Of a stretch of DNA of 64,000 nt, positions 7,695-17,168 are shown one piece after another (the first letter of the stretch is position 1; each line of letters begins with the position of its first letter). The notes below the pieces were generated by a model that saw only the letters and a program-made list of their open reading frames with translations, made no database searches and had not been told where the DNA came from. Origin of the DNA: Candidatus Defluviibacterium haderslevense (GTDB lineage Bacteria; Bacteroidota; Bacteroidia; Chitinophagales; Saprospiraceae); NCBI GenBank assembly GCA_016712225.1, contig JADJRL010000003.1, positions 2,865,501 through 2,929,500 of the forward strand, written 5' to 3'. The position numbers and the translations under genes are program-made.

Positions 7695-9017
7695 ATGGAG
7701 TATGTAGTGTTTTGGTTTCGGAGGGACCTTAGATTAGAAGATAATGCAGGACTTTATCATGCACTTCAATCAGGTTTTCCAGTTATTCCAATTTTTATTT
7801 TTGATTCTAATATTTTGAATTCCCTGGAGTCAAAGGATGATCCTAGAGTTAGTTTTATCTATGAAACGATACTTGAATTAAAACTGCAATTAAGAACATT
7901 TGGAAGTGATTTATTGGTATATTGTGATACTCCTAAACATGCGTGGGAAAAATTACTTACAGATTATAGAGTTCGCAGTATTTTTTCAAATCGTGATTAT
8001 GAACCTTATGCCATTCAGCGTGATTCAGAAATTAAACAGTTAGCATCTTCAAAACAAATTGATTTTTTTCAATACAAAGATCAGGTCATTTTTGAACAAC
8101 ATGAAGTTTGTAAAGATGATCAAACTTCGTACACTGTTTTTACGCCATACAAAAAGAAATGGTTACATAAATTAATGGAACATGATTATACAATAGATAC
8201 TTCATTTTATTTTAAATCATATCCTGTTGAAAAAAAATTAGACTCTTTGTGGAAAACAGGTCCAATTGAATATTTTGAATTAAGTGACCTTGGGTTTGTT
8301 CCTTCATCAATACCAATACCCTCAAAAAAAATAATTCGACAACGAATTCGAGATTATACACAAAATCGTGATTTTCCATTTTTATTGGGAACATCACGTC
8401 TGGGAATTCATTTTCGTTTTGGCACAATTAGCATTCGTGAAAAAGCCCGATTAGCATCAGTTTTAAATGCAACTTTTCTAAGTGAATTGATTTGGCGGGA
8501 TTTTTATTCGATGATACTTCAATCTTTTCCAAGAGTAGTTCATGAATCATTTAAACCGGCTTATGATCGAATTCAATGGAGAAATGATACATCTGAATTT
8601 ACTGCCTGGTGTCAAGGAAGGACCGGGTTTCCAATGGTCGATGCTGGTATGCGGGAATTGAATGCTACAGGTTTTATGCATAATAGAGTTAGGATGGTGG
8701 TAGCGAGTTTTTTAGTAAAACATTTATTGATTGATTGGCGTTGGGGTGAAGCTTATTTTGAATCTAAATTATTGGATTATGATTTAGCGAGTAATAATGG
8801 CGGATGGCAGTGGGCTGCAGGATGCGGGACGGATGCTGCACCGTATTTCAGAATATTTAGTCCGGATGCTCAACAAAAGAAATTTGATCCGCAATTCAAG
8901 TACATTAAAAAATGGATCCCGGAATTTGGGACTCCCGAATATCCATTGCCTATTGTAGATCATAAAATGGCGAGAGCAAGATGTCTGGAGGTATTTAAAA
9001 AAGCACTTAACGAATAA
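7695..9017 (+). CDS. phrB: Deoxyribodipyrimidine photolyase (CPD class I)
   Basis: A 440-aa light-driven flavoenzyme that splits cyclobutane pyrimidine dimers in DNA (EC 4.1.99.3). Residues 1-130 form the antenna domain (VFWFRRDLRLEDN at 5-17). The FAD-binding domain contains RLGIHFRFG at 235-243, LIWRDFY at 265-271, TGFPMVDAGMREL at 310-322, DWRWGEAYF at 347-355 and NNGGWQWAAGCGTDAAPYF at 367-385. The Trp electron-transfer triad matches W267, W348 and W371. Asn367, in the place of E. coli N378, argues for a CPD photolyase over a cryptochrome. Convergent with a T9SS gene, with a shared terminator between them. Confidence 0.92.
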   Translation: MEYVVFWFRRDLRLEDNAGLYHALQSGFPVIPIFIFDSNILNSLESKDDPRVSFIYETILELKLQLRTFGSDLLVYCDTPKHAWEKLLTDYRVRSIFSNRDYEPYAIQRDSEIKQLASSKQIDFFQYKDQVIFEQHEVCKDDQTSYTVFTPYKKKWLHKLMEHDYTIDTSFYFKSYPVEKKLDSLWKTGPIEYFELSDLGFVPSSIPIPSKKIIRQRIRDYTQNRDFPFLLGTSRLGIHFRFGTISIREKARLASVLNATFLSELIWRDFYSMILQSFPRVVHESFKPAYDRIQWRNDTSEFTAWCQGRTGFPMVDAGMRELNATGFMHNRVRMVVASFLVKHLLIDWRWGEAYFESKLLDYDLASNNGGWQWAAGCGTDAAPYFRIFSPDAQQKKFDPQFKYIKKWIPEFGTPEYPLPIVDHKMARARCLEVFKKALNE

Positions 9018-9020
9018 TAA

Positions 9021-9058
9021 AAAAGCCCTATTGAAATATATATTTCAATAGGGCTTAA
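9021..9058. terminator. Bidirectional terminator hairpin
   Basis: A perfect 16-bp stem, 9023-9038 against 9041-9056, with a 2-base centre. A-rich sequence on the left and a T run starting near 9063 on the right allow termination in both directions. It sits between the convergent photolyase and T9SS genes. Confidence 0.85.
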
Positions 9059-9075
9059 GCTATTATTTTTTGAAA

Positions 9076-11985
9076 TTAGATTTTTATTATTTTAATTAAT
9101 TTGTTTATCGATTTTCCTTCCAATTTAATTAAATATACACCTGACAAATTTTTATTTAAATCATAAGATAGCGTGTTTTGTCCAACATTTAATTTATGTT
9201 TTTTGGATAAAATATATTTTCCTTCCATACTATAAATAGTTGTGGTAATGTTTTCAGCAACATTCATATTTAAATTGATATAGAATTTACTTGAAGTTGG
9301 GTTCGGATTTATGGTTATACTCTCAAAAGACTTTTCATCTTGATTGGAAAGTGGAACGCATAAGACAACACCATTCTTTTGGACTCCGCATCCAAAGGCA
9401 TCCTGTAGCTCTATATTATATGATTGCAAATGATCCAAAGTATCACCTGGTTGATTGCCAAGATAATGTACACCTCCGGCTTTACTGGAGCCATTGACGA
9501 TCAAAATTCCTTTTCCTGCATCATTTCCGTTTGCATCTTTGATACACTTAATGCTGATGTCCATTTCAGGTCTTGAATAAGCACAGGAATCAAAGTGACA
9601 TGTAATGGTTCCGGTTTTAAGTTGTTCGCAACCGGCTTCATCTGTAACTTTTACAGAATAGGCTTGACCCTGATCTAGTAAATCACCAGCATTATTTCCA
9701 CTGAAATTATAGGTTCCTAAATTTCCGGATACATCTAATTTTAGTGCTGCCTTCAGCAAGGTATCAATACAGTCATAACTAACATCCAATTTTAAAGTGG
9801 ATTGACTGCAATTAAATGCAGGACAATTGATCTGGCCTTCTTCGATAACATAGCAAGAGTCTGAATCTATCAAAATGATTTTATATGAATCTTTGTCTTT
9901 TAATTTAGACCCGTCTGGAGTTCCATAGAGATAATAGGCTCCTGATCCTCCTTTGCCTTTAATAGAAACGACAACTTCGCCGGTTTGACGTCCAATAGTA
10001 TCTTTCAAACATTCTGTTGTAAATTCTATATCAAGAGTCGAATTTTTACAATTTGATGGTGACATACAACCCACGACTAATGACGCAAAATCTCTACATC
10101 CATTTTCGTCTTCTACAAAAGCATCGACTTGTGTACCTGGATAAAATAATTCAGTGTTTTTAGGTCCGGTATATTTTATATTTCCCTGACCTCCTGAAGT
10201 AGAATAACTCACTTGTCCAAGCACACCATGAAGACAATCTGTATGTAAATCAAGATTCAATTTTTGGAATGGAGCTGTTTTACTAAACTCATCGATTCGG
10301 ACACAAAGTTTTCCTTCACCAGATTTTAAAGGGTTGACAGCAGAAAGGATCTGTAAATAATAAGTTTTACCGGGAACCAGGTTTTCTATTTTGATAAATC
10401 CCTCGCATGGATCTGGAGATTTACCGCAAGTTACTTCTTCAAGACTATTGCATGATCCACTATACAATCCATAATTATAAATAAATCCAGCCTGAATTTT
10501 TAGAGCTATTGTTTTTTCTGTTGGTGCTACAACTTTATACCACACGTCCGGGGCGTTATAAACAACACAAGAAGGTTTTTTTGAAGAAGTATTATTATTG
10601 AAAAAATCAATTTCCTGACAAGTTGTATTCAGGTTTATTGCAGATGAAAGTGGACATTCATCGTTGGCAGGAACAGTGTTGACTTGTTCTTTAACCGTTA
10701 AACAAATATTTCCTTCAATGGTAGCAAAATAACCTGATACCTGTACAAAATATTCTTTACCAGGAATTGGATCTTTGATTATTGTTTTATTGCCCAGGTC
10801 TTCACTTTGAATTTCCTGTAGAGATCCACAAGTACCTTTATAAACAGAAATTACTTCAGCAAAATCTGTATTCGTAGTGATTTCATGAGGCTTTGTGGAA
10901 ACAGCTGTGAAACTGTACCATACATCTGCTTTTGATTTCAAATTAAGTGATGGAAGATTATTTTCCATCAATGCATTTTTATTTGAAGTACTTGCACAAG
11001 TTCCATTTACAGTAAGTACAGTTCTATTATCGCATAAATCATGTACTGGTTTAGCAGTGTATTGGTTGATTTTTTTCAGTGAAATGCAATGAAATCCATT
11101 TTCGAATCCATAATGATTGATTTTCTTAGCAAATCTAAAATAATAGGTTTTGCCAGCTTCTACATTGAGTTCTTCATGTTCTCCTTGGAATCCATATTCA
11201 TCTTTATCTGAACAAGTGACATTGGTTAAAGCATTGCAAGGGCCAGTATAAATGAATAATCCATCATTGTATTGTGAATTCACATTCACTTGTAGAATGC
11301 CACTGAAATCTGCATCATATTGATACCAAATGGCGCCTTGAAAATCATTAGTACAGTTGATTAAATTGGCTTGTTGGGCATTGGTAGTAGAAATATGACC
11401 TTTGGTACAATCCTGATCTAAATTTAAGCGAATTGGATTTGCGCATGCATCGTTATCAATACTCAGAAAGACATCATCTATAGCTATTTCTGTTCCAAAA
11501 TCATTTGTGGCACAATCGTAATCAAAGGTTACGGTATATGCTGTTACTTTAGAAGCATTGGTTAATTTAATGGTTATAGGTGTTAGATCCTTATATTCTG
11601 TGAAGATGGTTTGATTAATCACAGTTGCTGATCCGTTGTTTGTGGAAATGGTTAGTATTGACCCAGTATTTGGACGGATGAATTTCAGTCTAAATAATAA
11701 AACATACCGATCAGAACCTGATACTGGGATTGGGTTAGTAATAAGTTGAAATTTTCTTCTGGCGGTATTCAAGCGATCGGTTTGTTTGTATTGTGCCATA
11801 CATGAACCATCGGGTTGAATCGTTTCATTATTTTTAACAATGTTAAAAACATAACTACCATTCAAGGGTTTTACATTCCATCCGCTTGGAAGTTGACAAT
11901 TTGTAAATCCTTCGAATTGGATTTTATTTTGGCCAATCAACCAACAAGATATCATGGAGAAGATTATGGAATAGAAATATTTCAT
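9076..11985 (-). CDS. T9SS-secreted multidomain surface protein
   Basis: A 969-aa protein with a signal peptide (MKYFYSIIFSMISCWLIGQ). An N-terminal jelly-roll-like region (residues ~20-175) is followed by three or four pre-peptidase-like beta-sandwich modules, recognised by repeated GTCGSL and GKTYYFR or GKTYYLQ motifs. Next come Cys-paired SprB-like short repeats (FNCSQSTLKLDVSYDC type, ~630-880), and the protein ends in a type A sorting domain: INPNPTSSKFYINLNM, GQNTLSYDLN, SGVYLIKLEG. It is exported by Sec and then the type IX system. The modules suggest adhesion or binding; no catalytic motif was found. Ends next to the shared terminator. Confidence 0.8.
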   Translation of the reverse strand: MKYFYSIIFSMISCWLIGQNKIQFEGFTNCQLPSGWNVKPLNGSYVFNIVKNNETIQPDGSCMAQYKQTDRLNTARRKFQLITNPIPVSGSDRYVLLFRLKFIRPNTGSILTISTNNGSATVINQTIFTEYKDLTPITIKLTNASKVTAYTVTFDYDCATNDFGTEIAIDDVFLSIDNDACANPIRLNLDQDCTKGHISTTNAQQANLINCTNDFQGAIWYQYDADFSGILQVNVNSQYNDGLFIYTGPCNALTNVTCSDKDEYGFQGEHEELNVEAGKTYYFRFAKKINHYGFENGFHCISLKKINQYTAKPVHDLCDNRTVLTVNGTCASTSNKNALMENNLPSLNLKSKADVWYSFTAVSTKPHEITTNTDFAEVISVYKGTCGSLQEIQSEDLGNKTIIKDPIPGKEYFVQVSGYFATIEGNICLTVKEQVNTVPANDECPLSSAINLNTTCQEIDFFNNNTSSKKPSCVVYNAPDVWYKVVAPTEKTIALKIQAGFIYNYGLYSGSCNSLEEVTCGKSPDPCEGFIKIENLVPGKTYYLQILSAVNPLKSGEGKLCVRIDEFSKTAPFQKLNLDLHTDCLHGVLGQVSYSTSGGQGNIKYTGPKNTELFYPGTQVDAFVEDENGCRDFASLVVGCMSPSNCKNSTLDIEFTTECLKDTIGRQTGEVVVSIKGKGGSGAYYLYGTPDGSKLKDKDSYKIILIDSDSCYVIEEGQINCPAFNCSQSTLKLDVSYDCIDTLLKAALKLDVSGNLGTYNFSGNNAGDLLDQGQAYSVKVTDEAGCEQLKTGTITCHFDSCAYSRPEMDISIKCIKDANGNDAGKGILIVNGSSKAGGVHYLGNQPGDTLDHLQSYNIELQDAFGCGVQKNGVVLCVPLSNQDEKSFESITINPNPTSSKFYINLNMNVAENITTTIYSMEGKYILSKKHKLNVGQNTLSYDLNKNLSGVYLIKLEGKSINKLIKIIKI

Positions 11986-12002
11986 GTCGGAATGTTTTTA
12001 AA

Positions 12003-13691
12003 TTAGATAATATTAAAACGTCTCATAAATGTTTTTCCAGCAGCATTCAATTGATAGATGTATTCCCCTGGAGGAACATTCCATGTTACTGGATCGAATG
12101 GTATCGTATAGGATCCTTTTGGTATAAATTTATCCAATAATGTAGCAATCGTTTTTCCATTAATGGATTTGATACTAAGGATCATTTCGCTGCTGATTAA
12201 AGCAGTAAATTTGATATCAATGATTCGACTTTGAAGTGGATTAGGATTATGTCCTATCAAAATGGAATTCAAATTAGAGCCTTTGTTTGAGCCACAAGGT
12301 GAATTAAACAGTGGTAATCCGGGATATGTACTTCCCATGGAATAATCCACCAATTCATTGTCTAGACACATCCAATCTTTTAGAATGGTAGCATACATGC
12401 TTCTATAGTCAATGCATTTTTGTGTTTCAAAATAAACTACCGTATCGTTTTTAAGAATAGGATCGAATAAGTTAATTGGATTTCCTTTAAATCCTCCTTG
12501 TACGCCATCGCCAAACATCATCATTGGAGAAATATTACCGTGATCTGTACCTTGAGATCCATTTTCTTTGATCGTTCTGCCGAATTCTGAGTAGGTCATG
12601 AGACATACATTGGACTGTGCATTATCTTTTTTCAAGTCATCATAAAAGGCTTTGATGGAGCTGGCGACATGGCCCAATAAATTTTTATGGTAATCTTTTT
12701 GATTAGAATGTGTGTCAAATCCATCAACATTCACTAAGTAAATTCGCGTGCCTAATCGACCTTTAATTAATCTGGAAACAATAGCCAGTTGTTCTGCTAT
12801 TCTGCTGGTTGTATTGGTAGGAAATGCAATTTTGTTACTTGCCTTATTGTATGCAGTGGTAACGGATTGAGAATAACGCAATGAATTATTGGTTAATTGG
12901 CGTAAGAAAGCTCGTTCTTCACCTTGAGGACAATCTCCGTAACCATCGGTATTATACAATTTTCCATACTGAGCTAATCTATAGAATTCATTTGGGTCAT
13001 TGAATACCAATTCCAATTGTTGGTTTCCTGGTCCTGTAAAAATTTTATCAGAACTATAACCAATACGCAAAGCTGGTGGAACAATAGGCGGTGTTTCTCT
13101 AAATGATGGAAAATCCTGATCCAAATATCGACCCATGACACCTGAATTTACTCTGGGATCAAAAGTATTATCGGCAGCACTAGACCAAAGTTCGATAGAT
13201 GAGAAATGTGAATAGTTTTGATCAGCATAACCCACGTTTTGAAGCACAGCCATCTTGCCTTCATTCCATAGTGGCATCAATGGTTCCATGGTTTGAGGCA
13301 TTGCAAAATCGGTCTGACCAAAACCAGATAATAACATTTTATCGTTATAATCTGTGCCGTATTGTAATCCTATCGTTTTACGAAGTTGTAAATATTCGTC
13401 TTTTCCTGCAGCGGTTGAATGTGGAACTATCATGTTTAGCCCATCATTACCTCCAAACATTTTGACCAGCACCAGGATATTTTCGTCACCCGGATTCATT
13501 GCAGCTGATAATCCGCTGGCTGCCATCGATGCACTAATGGGTAGACCACCTAAAAGTACAGTACCTAATCCTGCTAGCCCTCCGGTCATTAAAAATTGAC
13601 GCCTATTCCATTGTATATGTTCTTCATTATGACGATCACCCAATGATGATTGATATTGACCTTCTTTATTTTTTATTTTATCTTGGCTCAT
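12003..13691 (-). CDS. DUF1501 protein with Tat signal and a sorting-like tail
   Basis: A 562-aa DUF1501 (sulfatase/alkaline-phosphatase-like fold) protein. Seen: a twin-arginine signal NRRQFLMTGGLAGLGTVLLG (Arg30-Arg31); FGGNDGLNMIVP and NYSHFSSIELWSS in the core; VDGFDTHSNQ and YSEFGRTIKENGSQGTDHG near 320-385, the metal-site-like motifs of the family. The last 70 residues (SILIGHNPNPLQSRIIDIKF to TFMRRFNII) resemble a T9SS type A domain. DUF1501 genes nearly always pair with DUF1800, as here (17-bp gap). The biochemical role is unproven. A Tat signal joined to a T9SS-like tail is noteworthy. Confidence 0.85.
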   Translation of the reverse strand: MSQDKIKNKEGQYQSSLGDRHNEEHIQWNRRQFLMTGGLAGLGTVLLGGLPISASMAASGLSAAMNPGDENILVLVKMFGGNDGLNMIVPHSTAAGKDEYLQLRKTIGLQYGTDYNDKMLLSGFGQTDFAMPQTMEPLMPLWNEGKMAVLQNVGYADQNYSHFSSIELWSSAADNTFDPRVNSGVMGRYLDQDFPSFRETPPIVPPALRIGYSSDKIFTGPGNQQLELVFNDPNEFYRLAQYGKLYNTDGYGDCPQGEERAFLRQLTNNSLRYSQSVTTAYNKASNKIAFPTNTTSRIAEQLAIVSRLIKGRLGTRIYLVNVDGFDTHSNQKDYHKNLLGHVASSIKAFYDDLKKDNAQSNVCLMTYSEFGRTIKENGSQGTDHGNISPMMMFGDGVQGGFKGNPINLFDPILKNDTVVYFETQKCIDYRSMYATILKDWMCLDNELVDYSMGSTYPGLPLFNSPCGSNKGSNLNSILIGHNPNPLQSRIIDIKFTALISSEMILSIKSINGKTIATLLDKFIPKGSYTIPFDPVTWNVPPGEYIYQLNAAGKTFMRRFNII

Positions 13692-13708
13692 TTCAATTGC
13701 TTTAATAA

Positions 13709-15358
13709 TTATAATAATTGGTATTCAGGTAAGGTGATGATATATTTCATCAAATCCATAAATTGTCTTGGCACCATATTGTAATCAAGATTCCAGGTAC
13801 CATTTAAGAAATAGTTAGCCGGAACCGTTGCTTTGAATACACCAACTGCAGTTTCTACTATTTCTATTGGCATATCTATCGTTATGAAATAGGCTAACAC
13901 TTTTCTAACAATAAAATCCGGATCTGTGGAATTGTTGGTCAATGACTTTAAGAAAGAACGATATTTCTCTTTGGTCCAATCATAATACAAGTAGTAATCG
14001 AATTGATCCCGATTATATCGCCATCGGTTGACTAAAGTAAATTCATTGAGCCAGGCTCTGTGTCCAGGCCAGCCGGCAACGTTGATCGGATTGAACAAAG
14101 TTTGTCCAAGATTGGCTGTTTGATAATAGAGACCTGATAGGGCATCTCTATTTCCTGCATTTGGATAATTGACTGGATCAGGAACTTCGTTTTTGAATGC
14201 GCCATTGATCCATTTATATTTATAATAATCTTTTCCGGGTTCTAAGTCTAAACTACGGAAGAAATGAATTTGATTATCAATATGACTTTTAATGGATATA
14301 CCAATACTTGCATCATCAAAGAAATGTTCACTCTTGAATAATGTTTTTAATACAGTAGTAATATCAAATGAAGAAGCAATAAATACATCTGCCAAACCAT
14401 TAATGATGTCGGTTGGCGGATCATTGTACAAATAAAATTTGTATAATTTTTTACATATGAATGTTGCTATTTCTCTTTTTTTAACATCAAATATAACATC
14501 GTGTAAGGAGTCGTATTCTGTTTTTGCTTTTGTCGCTGCAATAACATCATCAGCAGGAACTACACCTCCAAAATTTCCAACCGATTTGCCGAAAATGTTT
14601 TTATTCTTCCAGTCATGATTGTAGCGATATATTTTATATTCACCAACTTTAAGTGGGCCAACAAAATAATTTCCACTGCCAGCAACTTTTTCATAATACA
14701 GAATATTCCATCCGGTAAGAGATCTCGCTACTTCAGCAATATCTTTTTCAGTATAATTTCCCACACCCATTGTAAATAGTTCCATGAGTTCGCGGGCATA
14801 ATTTTCATTTGGATTACCTGCATAGTTGTATCTGCCATCCAGGTAGATCAGCATAGCTGGGGTAAGACCTATTGCTTTTACAAATTCTTTAAAATTACCT
14901 AAAGCATAATTATGAAGGATCCAATAATATTGGAATACCCATGTTGGTCTATTTCCTGTGGCATCAGAAGTAGTCACGAAATGATTGGACCAAAATAAAA
15001 CCAATTTATGGCGTAAGCCTTCGGTTACCATGCCATTAAACCACATATGAACTAATTCCAGATATTTGTAATAGGCATCCGGATCTTCGGCTATGTCTTG
15101 TTCCTTCCAGGGATAGCTATAATCTATGGTTTTTACACCGGATCTGATTTCACCGGGTAAAGGATGAGATAATGCTGTGGTAAAAAGATAGTCTATTATT
15201 TTAGAAGGTGTGTTTGCTTTAGCAGCGTTAATCAAGTTGAGCGGTGCGCCATTACTTAGTTTATTGTACAAATGATGAATTCTTCTTTCATCCCAAGGCT
15301 TTTCCGGACTTGGAACGTAAGGTTGTAATCCTCCTTTTAGACATGTATTATTTGGCAT
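13709..15358 (-). CDS. DUF1800 family protein
   Basis: A 549-aa DUF1800 protein, partner of the DUF1501 gene just downstream. Family signs: FWSNHFVTT, GNPNENYARELMELFTMGVGNYTEKD, ARSLTGWN and FNPINVAGWPGHRAWLN. The N-terminus (MPNNTCLKGGLQPYVPSPE) shows no signal peptide, and no in-frame extension with a signal was seen upstream. If its partner travels by Tat, this protein could be carried out in complex with it; that is inference. Function is unknown. It is transcribed first of the pair, with about 290 bp of AT-rich spacer ahead of it. Confidence 0.85.
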   Translation of the reverse strand: MPNNTCLKGGLQPYVPSPEKPWDERRIHHLYNKLSNGAPLNLINAAKANTPSKIIDYLFTTALSHPLPGEIRSGVKTIDYSYPWKEQDIAEDPDAYYKYLELVHMWFNGMVTEGLRHKLVLFWSNHFVTTSDATGNRPTWVFQYYWILHNYALGNFKEFVKAIGLTPAMLIYLDGRYNYAGNPNENYARELMELFTMGVGNYTEKDIAEVARSLTGWNILYYEKVAGSGNYFVGPLKVGEYKIYRYNHDWKNKNIFGKSVGNFGGVVPADDVIAATKAKTEYDSLHDVIFDVKKREIATFICKKLYKFYLYNDPPTDIINGLADVFIASSFDITTVLKTLFKSEHFFDDASIGISIKSHIDNQIHFFRSLDLEPGKDYYKYKWINGAFKNEVPDPVNYPNAGNRDALSGLYYQTANLGQTLFNPINVAGWPGHRAWLNEFTLVNRWRYNRDQFDYYLYYDWTKEKYRSFLKSLTNNSTDPDFIVRKVLAYFITIDMPIEIVETAVGVFKATVPANYFLNGTWNLDYNMVPRQFMDLMKYIITLPEYQLL

Positions 15359-15648
15359 AATTGGTTGGTTTTTTAACTTTGGAAAGATTTCGAAAGTTAA
15401 GACATTCTTTATTTAAAAGCGCAATAAAATTACAATAAAATAAAATTGCCAAATTAAATTCTGATAATGGTCTTATAAATATTAAATTTCAAAATAATCA
15501 ATGGAAATTGATCTAGGATTCAAAAAATTATTAATTATAATCTATTCAAATTCAACGAAGCAACAGTCAATAAAAAGCTAAATAGATTCTAAAAAGTGTA
15601 TTCGATTATATGAATGGTCACTAGTTAAATCGAATCATAGAATATAAG

Positions 15649-16605
15649 CTACATACGTTTCATTAAAAAGAATTGGTGTCGCCACCCAATAGTAAAAATA
15701 GGGTAGAAATGTATGAAAGATTGATTGTAAAGCGGAATTCCGATAGATACATCTAATCGGGAGTTGGATCGGATGATGCGCTGAATTCCAAAGTATGTTT
15801 CTACGTAATGGCCAGCAAAAAGCGATGAGCTCTGTATCAAAATGTCTTCATGATTGATTTGATATTTTCCCTTTTGATACATTCTACTGATGAATTCAAC
15901 ATACAAATTATAATTATCCTCTTCATAATTTGAATATTTTTTTGGATAGATAAGATAGCCTAAGGATACATCGGCACCAATAGCATCCCCATAATAAAGA
16001 GTATGGGTCTGTTGGTCTGCTAATTCTGTAAATGGGCTAGGTTTGATGTAATGCAGAGTCAAAGATGCGGCCATTTTATGATACAGTTTTGTGAAAACCA
16101 AACCGCCACCTACGCCACTGCAATCATCCAATAATCTTGGTTCGGTCTCATCATGAGCCGAACGTACATATGATCCTTCAAGAAATGCTGCTATTCTGAA
16201 ATGTTCATGTAAATGATCTGAGTTAAAAAGTCTCCATTTAATGGTTCCATGAAGTCCATTGAATTGATACTTGTATTTGGTACCATAAATTCTATTTCTG
16301 GTGTAAAAAATGGTTTTGTTCCCATTGTGATAATGGTTCAGAATACTATTCGATAAAGATTTATCATGATGGTTAGATGCTGAAAACTGGAGTTTAAATG
16401 ATACATTGGGATGTATTCCATAGTTGAGTCCAATGACTGTCATGTTTCTGGGTATGGACACTTCTTTATAAGATTCATTGAGTAAACTTACATTAAGAAC
16501 TCCTTTGGGAATATTACTAGCAGGTTCTGTATGGATAAATAATTCCTGCGCCATACCAGTTATGTAACTCAATATAACAAGTGATATGGTGTTGATTAGC
16601 TTCAT
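15649..16605 (-). CDS. Outer-membrane barrel protein near metal genes
   Basis: About 318 aa starting with a signal peptide (MKLINTISLVILSYITGMAQ). I chose the ATG at 16605 because it overlaps the previous stop as ATGA; the longer frame to 16635 places 10 residues before the signal. The mature protein has many alternating strands (NVSFKLQFSASNH, LRIAAFLEGSY-like, MAASLTLHYIKP, YLIYPKKYS) and a C-terminal GWRHQFFLMKRM. It looks like a channel or porin-like barrel. Translational coupling to the heavy-metal-associated domain gene suggests a role in metal (possibly copper) efflux or sensing. Confidence 0.65.
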   Translation of the reverse strand: MKLINTISLVILSYITGMAQELFIHTEPASNIPKGVLNVSLLNESYKEVSIPRNMTVIGLNYGIHPNVSFKLQFSASNHHDKSLSNSILNHYHNGNKTIFYTRNRIYGTKYKYQFNGLHGTIKWRLFNSDHLHEHFRIAAFLEGSYVRSAHDETEPRLLDDCSGVGGGLVFTKLYHKMAASLTLHYIKPSPFTELADQQTHTLYYGDAIGADVSLGYLIYPKKYSNYEEDNYNLYVEFISRMYQKGKYQINHEDILIQSSSLFAGHYVETYFGIQRIIRSNSRLDVSIGIPLYNQSFIHFYPIFTIGWRHQFFLMKRM

Positions 16606-17144
16606 CTCAAACTTAACAAAAAGTTGGGTTTGCATGTTTCATAACTCAATTGATGTGCCTGTTTATTGTATTTTTTATATTCTTTTTTTGGTACGATGTA
16701 TTTATGAATGAGTTTAAACGTTACATTGCCCTGAAAGGTAGTGTCTGAGTCATCAACGATCAAATATCGTGTTCCGCCTTCTGTAAAACAATCTCTAGTG
16801 CTTTGTGAGGTGTTTTGAGTTGAATAGTTTAATTCTAATTTACCAACCGAAAAACCTGCATTTTTTACTCCCTGTATTAATTTTGATGGGTCAATTGCTT
16901 TATTTTTTTTAAAAACAATCATTGCAATATTTTCATTCAAATCCATGTCAATCCGTTCCACAAAATCTATCTTTGAAATCGACCTTTGGACAGCGAAGGA
17001 ACAAGCTGAGCACGTAAGCCCGTTTATATGTATAGTGGCAGAATTAAATTGACCAAGCAATATGCAATTGTTGTAGAAGCATAACAACAAAAACAATTTT
17101 ATATGCTTAATTTGGAAACTATAAGTCACAAAATGAAAAGGCAT
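16602..17144 (-). CDS. Heavy-metal-associated domain protein, secreted
   Basis: A 180-aa protein with a hydrophobic signal (IKLFLLLCFYNNCILLGQ) and then an HMA ferredoxin-like domain, residues ~35-105. The metal loop is GLTCSACS (Cys45 and Cys48), like the GMTCxxC site that binds Cu(I) or Zn(II) in metallochaperones. After it comes a low-complexity segment and a C-terminal KPNFLLSLR. Export to the periplasm is unusual for classical CopZ but occurs in Bacteroidota metal clusters. It overlaps the barrel gene by 4 bp, so they are coupled. Confidence 0.8.
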   Translation of the reverse strand: MPFHFVTYSFQIKHIKLFLLLCFYNNCILLGQFNSATIHINGLTCSACSFAVQRSISKIDFVERIDMDLNENIAMIVFKKNKAIDPSKLIQGVKNAGFSVGKLELNYSTQNTSQSTRDCFTEGGTRYLIVDDSDTTFQGNVTFKLIHKYIVPKKEYKKYNKQAHQLSYETCKPNFLLSLR

Positions 17145-17168
17145 TCCATATATTTATTTTTTAAAACA

